Positions 52,741 through 64,000 of a DNA stretch of 64,000 nucleotides are shown here, in pieces. The translations under genes and the position numbers were made by a program. The stretch comes from Vanilla planifolia. Taxonomy: Eukaryota > Streptophyta > Magnoliopsida > Asparagales > Orchidaceae. Location: assembly GCA_023846275.1 (NCBI GenBank), contig CM043875.1, forward strand, positions 26,731,470 through 26,795,469, given 5' to 3'. Each line of letters opens with the position of its first letter. Position 1 is the stretch's first letter. The notes under the pieces were generated by a model, which was given only the letters and a program-made list of their open reading frames with translations, made no database searches and was not told the origin of the DNA.

Positions 52741-55252
52741 ATTCATATTATAATTTTGTCATATTAAATAAGAAGAGAACCTTTTAACTTACCTATCTTT
52801 CTTTTTGGTACCCTTTTGCTTGCCTAATGCCATGATTGCTTAGGAAATCCTGTCGACATTACATCACAATTTAGATGCACTTCAAAATATTTTTTTAAAA
52901 TATAAAATGTCCATCAAAATCTTTCTCTAATCTTATGTTCATCAAAATCTTCCTCTAATCTTGTGGTCGAAAATTTACATAAACATATAGATTAAGTGAC
53001 TTGCTCTATACTTATCTTTCCAGTGAATATATTTCTTGGTTTTGTAGGCATGTATAACTGTGTACGTCCTGACAAGAGTTCCATGTCAACTTTTGACTGG
53101 TTTATGAACTTCATGTGTTGTTTTGGTAGCTAAACTATAGATCATCTACTGATGTTATCAAAACTTTGGTAATTATTACTTAGTTTTTGGGTTTTGTTCC
53201 ATAATACAGAAGAAGAAGAATTGAAGATATGGTTTCCAACATCAAGTAATTAGGAGTATGGCTTTCATCTACAGTTTCTTCCTAGTAAAACTACACAAGC
53301 AGCATAAGAATTTATGAACTCTGACCTCAATCCAGTGTTGTATCATCTTCAAAGCATAAACAACTTTTAGGTTCTTAGAATCCTTCATTTATTGGTATAT
53401 ATAAAGTTGTGCAAGATCCTTCCATATAGAATAATAAAGAAAAGTCTTTTTGAATATTAAATTTATTATACTAATTAGTTTGTTGTTCTCACCAAATATT
53501 GCATGAAATTGTCATTTGTGTTGAAGTTAAAAGCTATCATTGCATGTTCTTTCATGCATTGCTTTTTATTGTTTTATGCTGCCTTTTTACCCTTGAACCT
53601 CTCAAGCTTTATGTTATGGCGAATGGTGTTGTTATTGCAACAGAAAAGAAGTTTCCTTCAATTTTAGAAGACTCATTGCCTTTAAACTTTTTTTCCCATT
53701 ATGTTTAAAGTGTATACTAAATTATTATAGAGCTCATCTTAGAGTTTACTTTTATTTTATGGGAATAAAATATATTATAAATTTTTTGTTTTGTATACTA
53801 GTTTCTTAGCCATGCATTACGTTTGGTCTCATTTCATGATATTGAGCTTTATGAGATAATTTTTACATGAATGATAGGCTACTTCAAGGAAGGGATTGTT
53901 CATAACCATGAAACAATAAATTGTGTTTTGCTTGTTGTATAAAGTTGTTTGATTAAGTTTCTTTAGAAATCAAAATTGCAATATGCCAATTCATAAAGCG
54001 ATGTTATATGGAAACCAAGAGAATGGTATGTGTTACATTTACAAAGCATGAGAATTAATTTAATTAATTATTTTTGGAAAGTTAAATATAATTGATGCAT
54101 ATTAGACAAAAATTGTATAATCGCAAATAATAGTCCTAAAAGAGTGGGAGAAAAAATAATAAAAGTTTTTAAAATTAAAAAAATTTATTATTATTCAATT
54201 TGAATAATTATATTTATTTTTTGTATAATTAAGTAAAATTTTTAAGAGTTTTAAAAGAATGAACAAACTTCAAATATTGAAATATATTTTATTAAAAATA
54301 TAATGATACTAATTTTATAAAATTTGGATATTTCTCAATCATAAAATAAGAAATCAAACTTATATTAAAAAGTAATATTATTTTAATATTTATACAACTT
54401 TTAGAAAAAAATAATTAAAAATACTAAACTACATAAAAATTATGAAATTTATATGAAAGGTAGGGTTCATGGAACAACTAATTTTAAAATTGGTTGATAA
54501 ATTTTTTAAAAATATTTGGATTAAAAATTTAAAATACTAAGAATGGTCATAAGGTTTTAATTAGAGTCTTTATATTTTCTTTTATGATTTTTTGAAAAAA
54601 AGATTATGATTTTATGATTTTATTTTAATCTCTAAAAATACAAATCAATGAGGGAGAGAAAGGGAGAGACACTTCATTATAGAAGACATTTTTTGTGTAT
54701 GATTTAGTGTCTATTTGGTAAGGAAATTTAAAAGATATGGAGCTATCTCCTAAGGGAAACAATTGAGAAACTTGTGAAGAAAATTTAGGAGAAGCATTTT
54801 GGATAGGAAAGGCAAATCAAAGTTTTGTATGAAGGCATGCAAGCAAGGAAAAAAGACTTTATGGCGTGTCTATTATGTTGCAAACTAAGATATGCATGTT
54901 ATATATATCTTATTTCATTTATTTGATGTATGATATTTGTCATCTAGTGACCTTGAAAATATGGACAAGCTCTTGAGTGAGTTGAAAATTCTATATACCT
55001 CTTAATGAATCAAGTTAATACTTGGTGAATTGCAAGCAATATTTTGTTGTATAAATAAATCTGGAATACTTCTAAGTATAAATAGATCTAAAACACTTGG
55101 AAGAGTGGCATGTTACATAATTCTTGGGGCATATGCTTCATGAATGTTGTAATATAAATAGTGGCCTACTTTTATGATAAAAAAAACTATCTTTTAGACA
55201 AACATATACATCATGACATGTGCTGTATTTGTTAATGTTGTTGTGATGCAAG

Positions 55253-55258
<6 letters not shown>

Positions 55259-55292
<34 letters not shown>
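55259..55292. repeat. (AT)n microsatellite
   Basis: An alternating AT run of about 34 bases in the intergenic region. Confidence 0.95.
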
Positions 55293-55294
<2 letters not shown>

Positions 55295-57670
55295 AGTACA
55301 ATACTTTCTCAACATGTCATATTTCTTAGTCAACAATAACTTATCCTCACATAAACTCTTGATAACAGCATTGATTATAGCAATATCAAATGGCTAGATC
55401 ATACTTGATAGCACAAAACACCTTTGTATTTTGTTTTTTTTTTTTTGTTTTTTTTTTGCTAATTTTTCTATTTTAATCACTTGCAAGCTCATATCTGGCA
55501 AAGGTACATCTACATTGTAGATGAGCTCTATTAAGATTGGATGCACATGTTGTCATTTTTCAATTGTATTCTTATCTTTAGTCAAACACCACATATGACC
55601 ATCTATGATTCTTTTATTATCTTATGTAGGATCTAATCGAGTGACATCCATCTTGGTTGATCAAATTAATTCCAATTTGTGTTGATTTTGTCTAAGTCCA
55701 AAAAAAGGAGAGGTGTTAAGCCTCAAAAAGAAAAAAAACATACTTTCTCTCTCTTCATTTTGAAATAACTATCATTTATTTCCTAGTAACCTCATATCAT
55801 CACCCTTATTTTTTTTTGTTTTAACTTAATCACCATAAGGTGGTCTTATATAGCTTAGGGCAATTTCAATTGGTAGCACCTATCAAATCAAAAGTCCAAC
55901 ACAATGCAATCCCTTTAGACTACTTAGTGCTAAGCATTGGCTGTGCTATATGAACCCCCTTCATTAGCCAACCCATGAAACACATCATCTCATTATTATA
56001 CACCTCAATGAGGAAAGAACTTTCACTCGTGTCATGATTTTGATTTATCAAAAATCTGCTCAAGTTTTACAACTTACGAACTAACTTTATCATATCTTTC
56101 ATACAAGTAGCATCATAGTTGTCAACTATAGCCCCCATCCGAATTTAGTTTGATCAACTCTTTTAATTGTATACACATTGTATAGCTCAAATTATTTATT
56201 AACCATTATGACAATTTTACAAGTTTTTGGTTTTTAAACAATCTAGTCATCCATCTCTCCTTCAAATTTTGATGTGGTAACTTAGTGCAAACAAACAAAT
56301 GCCTCTACAAACTTAATCACTAAAATCTAATAGCATCTAACTAATCCATTCCTCTCAAATTGTTTTGCATCACATAAGGGGTTTCTCGCATATTGTCCTA
56401 CATCACATATTGGATCACTCACACATCAATTCACTTTGCAGTTTTTTAAATTATTTTTAACAGGAGGATTGCTTGTTTTATGTTGAAATACTTAATTAAA
56501 GTTAATCCCACAGGATAAAGATGATTCCAACACAGGTGAGCGTCTCTTTGTATCCTTTTTCAATCAAATAACAAATGATGTTTCAGTGTGCCTGCACATG
56601 CATGCTTGTTTTATAGCAGGCATTGGTTTGCTGCAATATAGGTTTTCAGGCTTCAGCATCCATACAAGCCCTCTACGGATCTTGCTTCAACTGTGTTCTT
56701 TAAGTTTACTAATCAAAACCATTGTGGTCTACTTGCTTTGCATGTAGACAAAACCATGGCTTCTCATAAAGTCTTCTTTGGGGGCCAAACTTTTAACCAT
56801 TAGGCACCATTAGCACAGTGTTGAATATGTTTGAATATGTTTCTAGATGGAGTATGGCCTAAGCTTGTTTACATTCTAAGGAAGAAAGAAAAAGAAGCAC
56901 ACACAACTTATAATGAAGATGATCAAGTTTGGTTCAATGGTTGCTGCTAATAGGGGGATTTAATTGTGTGGATACTTTGCTCATAGATCACCATTATTGA
57001 CTTCGGTTATGATCTGAGGATCAATAGCAATTGAGACAACAGCTTAAAAGACCAAATAAATTTAACAACTTTTTATTGCCCAACTTCTTTGTAATCACTT
57101 ACAACAATGTTGAAGATGCAGTGCTTCCAATGTTTTGTTTCAAGCTATGTTCATTATAGTGAGTATAGTTTGTATTGGAACAATACCAATAAGGTTAGGC
57201 ATTCATGTTTGCATTTCATTTTCCAAACTCTATTGAGAACTATTTTCTATCTTAATCTCTATTTTATGTGTATAAAATTCTTTTGTCAAGTTGCTATCAA
57301 ACTGACCTTTCAGCATTTTGAACAATTGTCACCATCAATACTAACTCTGCTGTTTAAACCAATTTGTATTGCAGCAACATAACAAATGGCATGAGACTCT
57401 CCATAGGGATAACAGAAAAGCTTATGAGGATTTTAATCATTCCATTGTTAATACTAAAATGATATAAATTCATGCTTATCTAAAATCCAACATGGATGAC
57501 CCAAACTGGTTACATGTACTAGACTGGATGCATCACTCTTAAGACAAAAACACTCAGCAATTTACATCATTAAATACAAAAATAAATCAAGCTCAAAATA
57601 ACCTTAAATTTGTATGAAATCAAACCATACCTTTCATTCACAATGCCTTGTGGGGTGTTATAAGGGAGAG

Positions 57671-60600
57671 TTACAATGGAATCGATCTCGAAGAACTGGT
57701 CTTCGATGAGTACGGATCGATCCAACATTTGTCAGCAGAAGCAGCATCCTTCCATCTGCGCTGAAAGATCTCCAATTCTGTATGAGACCTCCTCCTGACC
57801 TGCTCAAGCAACCCTTGGGGTGATCAATTAATCCACAGAAGCTATGATTTTGAAAAGACATCAAAATAATTTTATTTCTGATTTTAACTTGAACATACCA
57901 ACACAAACATATGCACTAAAGTACACCATAAGGGCATGTTTGTTACAACTTGAAAAGTGCTTAGATCAAGAAAAGAACTTATTTTAAGTTCTGAAAACGT
58001 AATTTTCTACATCACTTAACATTAATATCATTAGAAACATATTTTTTTATTAATCAACTCAGGGTAGCTATGCCAAATCAACCAACCACCACGAAAATTT
58101 AGATTGCATTTAAGACTACAATTTTTTAATATTAAATTTAATTAAAAATTAAAAACAGTCTGAAACTTTTTACCCCCCAAGAATGAAGAGATTGTCATAC
58201 CAAATGAAACATTACTCGAGATCAAAAGAAATAATCAAAGAACAAACAACTAAAGCAATGAACATTATTTGGCAAACGAGAAAGAACTCACCTCTAATCT
58301 CCCATTTGAGGCAGTTGGACCATTTAGCACCTGCTAATCCAACCAACAAAGCAAGATTAGAAATCAAGAACAACAAAAGCTGCAAGGAAACTAAATTTTC
58401 ATGGATCTGATAAAGAGTATTAATTATTCATTTTCGTAGTACTCCATACATAACAATCACAGTGTAAGTTCTTCAGATGGATGATCAATGTAAAGTTTTA
58501 ATGACAATTGTTTGTCAAGATTTTCATTGAAAACTAAACAAATTTTTGTTTAAACTTTTACCTTTCCATACAATCCTTTTTCGCAATTACCTAATGTTGA
58601 GCATTATTTACACTTTGTTTTATCAGAGTTCAAAAATTGTTTTTTTTTTTATTTCAACATTAAAAACCCACCAAAAAATTTTAGACTTAACAATTGTCAT
58701 TAAACAGAGCCTTAAGCATCAAACATAAATCTTAGACTTAATTTATTAATAGCTTGTTGATATCTTTAAAACTATCAGCAACCTTCATAAACACAAACCA
58801 AATTGTAAGCTTTAACTGTAATTCAATATGATCAAGCGGGAAATTCTCCAGAAACTACATGGATGATCAATAATGGCAAGAACTTCTATTGAAATTCTTC
58901 TACTCATGAGGAAAGCAGATAGAAGCTACAACAAGCAAGTCCCTCCTCCTAAAAACTAGTTTTAATGTGCTTCAATTCTAAATGGAAAGAAGTGCAAATC
59001 CAAACCAACAGTACATATGACAAACTAAAACATGACCCAAAGTTAATAGAGATGCCATCAGAAATCTAACAATTGAAAACAAGAATTGAGTTACCTTACT
59101 GTTACCACCAAGAGTGGGAATACCCTTATGAACTATGTATTCACTATCCACAACCCCAACAAATTTACTCCTATCACCCTACAAAAAGAAAAACAATACA
59201 TTATCGTCAGTAAAATGAGACTCTCATCCGAAACTGCATTCATGGTTGAAGTTTACCTGGGCACAATAACCAAGCTTTGTATCAAGGCCCCATGCATGAA
59301 TCAAATCGTTCTGCAATATTCAAGAGTATGAATTGCCATTAGAGATTGCGATAGATAGGTCGAAGAACCAACACACAAAAGACTTAGGCATATGGAATAA
59401 GAGTAACTAAGATACCTGAATCATATGCCAAACGCAACGCCAGGCAGCTCTCGAAAAAACAGGTGCCATCATTTCGACCCACCTAAAATAAGCTTCATCT
59501 TAACTTCCTCAAAAGCATGAACTTATTATGAGCTACAACATGAACTAACACCCTTAGAATCCTAACAGTTAGCAAAAAATACAAACCAAACGAATGACAC
59601 ACAACAATTAAATAAGAAATGAAAGTGGGAAACTGGTAGTAAGCAATGCAAGATTATAAGAGCCTAAGAGTTTGTTGAGCACAGCTTAGTTTGTCGAGCA
59701 CAGCTTAGTTTGTCGAGCACAGCTTTTGCAAAAGGACGCTTCAAAACTCAAGTAAAAGATTTTTATGACCATGTACTAACCAAAAAACAATTCATCTTAG
59801 TATTTTACCAAAAAATCAAAAGAGTGCTTTTATCTTATCACAAAACCAATTATTTCATTAAATACTCAGGACTAATTATAATGTTCTAATAACATTTAAC
59901 AATACAATTAAAATCAATGCATTCATCAACGAACGTAATATTCAATAACAACTGCATCAAACAAACCCTAAAAGATAAAAAGCATAAGAGAAGAAAAGGG
60001 CATGAATAGGGAAAACCAAGTCATAAAGTTCCTCATGGGACTACAAAGGGAGTTGGTCTTCAGAAGAGCCAACTAATATCTCACCCTGTACAAGGCGGTT
60101 CTGTACTATTTTCATAACACTTCCCACCGCCACTGAATTTGTAAGTTCTTCTGCTCAAGAAGACAAGGAATTTCTTTAGCCATGTAATCTACAATAAAAA
60201 TCTAGAAACCAACCTCAAACACTTCAAAAAAAATTATGGAAGAGGAACACTCCATGGAAACACCAAAGTTATGGAGCTTAACAAACATCTAAGAAGAAGG
60301 ATATACATTCACACCTGTGCACGGTTCCTTTCCTCAGGCGTGCAGTTATTTGATAATGCACCTGACATTTTGTAGCGTCCAATGCAGGTTGTGAAATCTC
60401 CAGCCTTTCCTTTTCAATGATCGATACATATCTGAATCACAAATATTTGTATTCAACACATCAAACCTATGTTATCCAATAAAAGGCACTTCAGATTGAG
60501 ATGAAACAACAGTACTATTATAAAAAGCAATCATAACAACAAAAAAGAGGCCCAAAACTAAATGCTTGTTGTGATTCCATATAAAACTATATAACATCAA

Positions 60601-62713
60601 CCTACAATGATAAACAGAGGTATAATACCTTCCAGGATGAAAGTTTTCCACTCCAAGGTCCTCATCCCAAAGGAAAATGTAATTGTACTCAGCAACAACA
60701 TCTGGATGCAGGAAGCGCTTGGCAAACCACCTATTGCATAAAACATTGAAGGAAACACGACATAAATAAAATGTAAGCAGTTAAGTAAATCAATTAATGA
60801 GCAGGAAAAACTCTAGCAAGCACTTAAGCTTGTTCTACCACTTAGTTTGATTGATTGCAGAAACATGTAAGACATTATTGCTCCATTGGAAGTCTCTCCA
60901 CTCGTCTACAGTGCCATCATAGTGGAAAAGCATCACAGTGAAGTTGCTCAAGATGAACTGATTAAATTACGGCAATGGATTACCAGGCTTTTCACAGAGA
61001 ATTAAAAGAACATGAAAAGCGTTTCTTAGTCAGTACCTTTTTAACCATTTCATCCACAACATTCTTTTGCTTTATTCCAACAGCAATAGCCACTAAACCA
61101 TTCAAGGGTTTTCCCGTTTCCTGACATCAATAAGTGGAACCACATGTTGGTAATAAAATTCGAAGTTAGATTCAACCAGGTAAACCTAGAACAGAATTAC
61201 AAGACTAGTTAAATTTATATTCACCAACAAGTTTAGAAAACTAGATGAACATAAATAAGCACCCTGTTATAGCCATTGCACAAATAGTCCAAACATAATT
61301 CTTTTGTTAAAAAAAAAGAACGCAGATTTCCAAATTCGTGCATAAAAAAAATGTCAGAACCTGGGATAAACTCATGCCTACTCGGCACATCAATCATCAA
61401 ACTACTCACAACATCTGCTCACATATCAGACAGCTTGCTATTTTGTACAAATATTCAATGTGAATAATAGTCATAATTAATAGACTACTTCAGTAACTGA
61501 CTCAATTAAAGATACACAATTGAATAAACCATAAATAATTTCAAGTGAAATCAAAAGATGTATCCAATTCAGTTTAGTCTTTTACTCTTTAACATATTGA
61601 AGATTGATTTATTAGTAATAAAAAACCTCAAGTAAACTGGCTGATCTATGACTTTTCCCCTTCCAATAATATCCAACCAACACAAAAAAAAATTGGAGTA
61701 GATTTCTTATGATATGAATTCTTCCATATCATTAATTTGGCCTTAGACATGTTGTTTCCACCACTTATTCATGGCAATTATCTTTTGATGAACCCATTTC
61801 CATACTACCGGATCACCTCTTTAACAACCTTGCATTTTACATTTACATTAAAATTTCCACGAGAATGATAGATGCCAACAGAGATAACAAATTAGCCACA
61901 GAAAATTAGATTTCCTATCACAAATCTGTTCCTAGTATTCTAAAGCAAACTAATTAAACATTCCCTGTTACATTTCCCTTATAACATATATCTCAGACAT
62001 GACATGATTTGATGAATTCAGACTGAGCTATAACTTAAAAGAAAACAAAGGATGCAATATAATATGTGCATGCTCATTCATTCAGTAGGACCTTTAACTT
62101 CCATAATCTATAACACAAATTTGGCATTGGGTTAACAAGAAAATATAATGAGATGTAAGTAAGCCATTTAAGCTATCGTCCATAGTGTGAAAGAGTTGAT
62201 CAACTTTCTGTGATCTCTTTGTACTGGAATACTATTTATTTTGTCTATGTTCACATGTCCCATCAACAACACTATTCCAATTGCTTAAAAACGTCAAACA
62301 AATCTTATATTCCCTTAGCACTCAAAAATAAATGGATATGTCATGTACATTATATGCTGAAAAAAAGGATTAAAAGACATAGCAGAACTAAGCATACAAA
62401 CTGATCTACATGATAGTTACTATTGGAGTAGCATGAGAAGTCCATGGCCACATCTCTAAGTTTGATGTTCTACTAAGTATTCCTTTAGGCAGTGTTTCAG
62501 TTCCGGAAGGCTTCCCATGGCTCTGTGGCAACAAAAAAGGAACCAAGTAATATGTCTATATTGCAAAAGCCCTATGAAAGCCAAAGAAAAACATCAAGGT
62601 TTATAAATTAAGCAGCATGACACATGCAAATAGTTTAAAAATCAAACCTTGCACAAAGAATTACGGTTTAAAACTGTACTACCCATTCCCAAATTTGATT
62701 TTATTCCCTGCAT
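57671..62713 (-). CDS. DUF707 family protein, twelve exons
   Basis: The DUF707 family is plant-wide and of unknown biochemical function, often labelled lysine-ketoglutarate reductase trans-splicing related in databases. Exons, 5' to 3' on the minus strand, are 62707-62648, 62522-62421, 61120-61037, 60957-60839, 60730-60629, 60431-60315, 60150-60085, 59482-59416, 59310-59257, 59178-59095, 58330-58292 and 57799-57671. They total 1,023 nt and stay in one frame through every junction, with TAA at 57673-57671. Landmarks are VAIAVGIKQK, LFHYDG, WWFAKRFLHPD, IFLWDEDLGVENF, LEISQPALD, VEMMAPVFSRAAWRCVWHM, NDLIHAWGLD, VGVVDSEYIVH and the end CWIDPY. The N-terminus is unsure: ATG at 62713 is possible, or more exons may lie upstream. 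The second exon's 3' end (62421) is the least certain junction. Confidence 0.85.
58292..58330 (-). other. 39-nt micro-exon of the DUF707 gene
   Basis: Thirteen codons (VLNGPTASNGRLE) lie between an AG acceptor (CTGCT on +, 58331-58335) and a GTGAG donor (58291-58287). They restore the frame between GGNSK and VRRRSHTE. Gene finders could miss it. Confidence 0.75.
59670..59725. repeat. 19-bp tandem repeat x 3 inside a DUF707 intron
   Basis: GTTTGTCGAGCACAGCTTA is repeated three times with one variant base in the first unit. It lies in the intron between the exons at 60150-60085 and 59482-59416. Confidence 0.9.
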
Positions 62714-64000
62714 TGGAAAATTATAAAGACATAATTACTTTTTTATTTCATTATGAGAAATCATAGGTAACCAGATCTAACTCCAATAAGCACACCATTT
62801 AGTTGATCTTATCTGAAAAATAAATAGTATATACAATACTTTAATAAAATGTAAACACTAGCTCATAAAATAAAAATAGCAGCCAAAGAAAGATCCTGAA
62901 ATCAGAACTGGCTTCCCAAACTCAAACTGAAAGGAAGCACTATCATACAGAAATCCACAGATGAGTAACATATAGAATACCTACATAGCGTCATTAAAAT
63001 TAAGCCTTCCACCTGCAGGACAGGAGAAATCTGGTATTTCATTACTGTATAAATGCATGAAGAAAGCCCTAAATTTTAAAATAATGATAAATATAGTATT
63101 CTATTATGTCAGGGACATCCCTACAATAGCAAGAGAAGGGATTGGCTTCCAATTCAGCGGACAATAGCGTGCCCACAAATGTGGATGAAGGTGACCATGC
63201 ACAAAAGAGAACCTGTCTCCATGATCTCTCAAAGCGGTGAAGAAAACTGAGTACAGAAGAACATGCAGGTCTCATGGTTCAGGTGGGCCAGCAGGGAGAA
63301 GATAACCAATCTGGTCACAGAACTGGAAAAATAAAAAAGCATGGTCCAAAGGCTCTGATAAAAAAACAATCCCACATGCAGAAATCTGGCATAGGAATAC
63401 CTTAAAAAACAAGCCATTTCCACATCCACAAAATCCTAGGAAAGAACCCAACACAGAAAGGAGGTATGATGTGGTTCAGTGAGAAGTTGTGAACAACAAG
63501 CACACCAATCCTACTCACGTTGAAACCTCTCTTTGTATAAATCGTCCATTGTTTACCTACAGATTAGGATAGACGCAGAAATCTGACATAGGAATACCTC
63601 AAAAAACAAGCCATTTCCACATCCACATAATCCTAGTAAAGATCCCAACACAAAGGAGGCATGATGTGGTTCAGTGAGAAGCTGCAAACACCAAGCACTC
63701 CAATCCTACTCACATTGAATCCTCTCTTGTATAATTTTTGGCACTTGATTGTCCTTTGTTTACCTCCAAATTAGGATATCCCTAAGGTCGACCCCCCTCT
63801 AGCACAGCTTACACCAGTGCATGTCCTCCCTAACAGCCCAAAGACCATCTGAGGGAAACTCTCAAACCCGCTAATAGAAGTCAACAATCAAGACAAACGA
63901 AGGGAATCAACCAAATCATCTTGCATGATTTAGTATTCCACACAAGATCCAATCCCCTAGACTATACTATCACGGACCATCCGAAGCCATGTGCACATGA
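62714..64000. other. Upstream region of the DUF707 gene
   Basis: This may hold 5' leader exons or introns of the DUF707 gene, but I could not identify them. A pair of direct repeats occupies 63378-63778. Open frames of 60-68 codons on the minus strand show no recognisable domain. Confidence 0.5.
63378..63778. repeat. Tandem direct repeat, about 197 bp x 2
   Basis: 63378-63570 and 63575-63778 share GCAGAAATCTG, AACAAGCCATTTCCACATCC, ATGATGTGGTTCAGTGAGAA, CCAATCCTACTCAC and TTGTTTACCT in order. They differ by scattered changes and small indels. Confidence 0.9.

Larger units (their letters stand above)
50814..57670. other. Long AT-rich intergenic region
   Basis: About 6.9 kb with no gene I can support. 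Open frames of up to 91 codons occur (for example 53499-53708 and 57107-57382) but lack recognisable domains. It contains a poly(C) tract, a direct repeat at 52523-52740 and an (AT)n run at 55259-55292. Any decayed transposons are not recognisable by eye. Confidence 0.6.

Noticed and set aside
57107..57382. 91-codon open frame in the spacer next to the DUF707 gene
   Set aside because: It has no domain, an unremarkable composition for AT-rich DNA and no splice or promoter context.

Overview
This is nuclear DNA from a flowering plant. It is AT-rich and intron-rich, packed with decayed LTR retrotransposons and LINE pieces, and has a eukaryotic tRNA-Leu and three recognisable plant gene families. 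The GC-rich exons of the methyltransferase genes set in AT-rich surroundings, and their similarity to the tricin-synthase-like methyltransferases, suggest a monocot, perhaps a non-grass one. That placement is inference.

Positions 1 to about 44,700 are a nest of segmental duplications around a cation-dependent O-methyltransferase gene of the caffeoyl-CoA OMT / tricin-synthase-like type. Four copies lie on the + strand. Copy 1 (1-305) is the last exon, cut by the window edge. Copy 2 (20320-21268) and copy 4 (38183-39140) are intact four-exon genes of 239 codons. Copy 3 (32058-32269) is a 5' stub that stops where a Ty1-copia element begins. The flanks are shared too: minus-strand RNase H relics, a Ty3-gypsy integrase relic, a broken B3-domain gene (two copies) and a whole decayed Ty3-gypsy element (two copies, each with the same tandem array of a reverse-transcriptase piece). 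Later insertions can be read by comparing paralogous copies: a 5'-truncated LINE with a 14-bp target duplication (6442-8324), a 1,816-bp solo LTR with a 5-bp target duplication (40160-41975), and a decayed copia element with an extra partial internal region (32270-37430).

Positions 45,700 to 64,000 look like ordinary single-copy gene space. An F-box/kelch-repeat gene like Arabidopsis At1g67480 (CDS 48333-50003, one intron, probably with leader introns) runs on the + strand. A tRNA-Leu(AAG) lies at 50717-50797. A twelve-exon DUF707 gene runs on the - strand (57671 to about 62713) and faces the F-box gene. About 6.9 kb of AT-rich DNA without a recognisable gene separates the tRNA from the DUF707 gene.

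I found no bacterial, organellar or CRISPR features and no clearly new system. The most useful signals are the layered history of the methyltransferase cluster, a GC-AG intron kept in both intact copies, a change at a conserved active-region residue in copy 4, and several datable transposon insertions.
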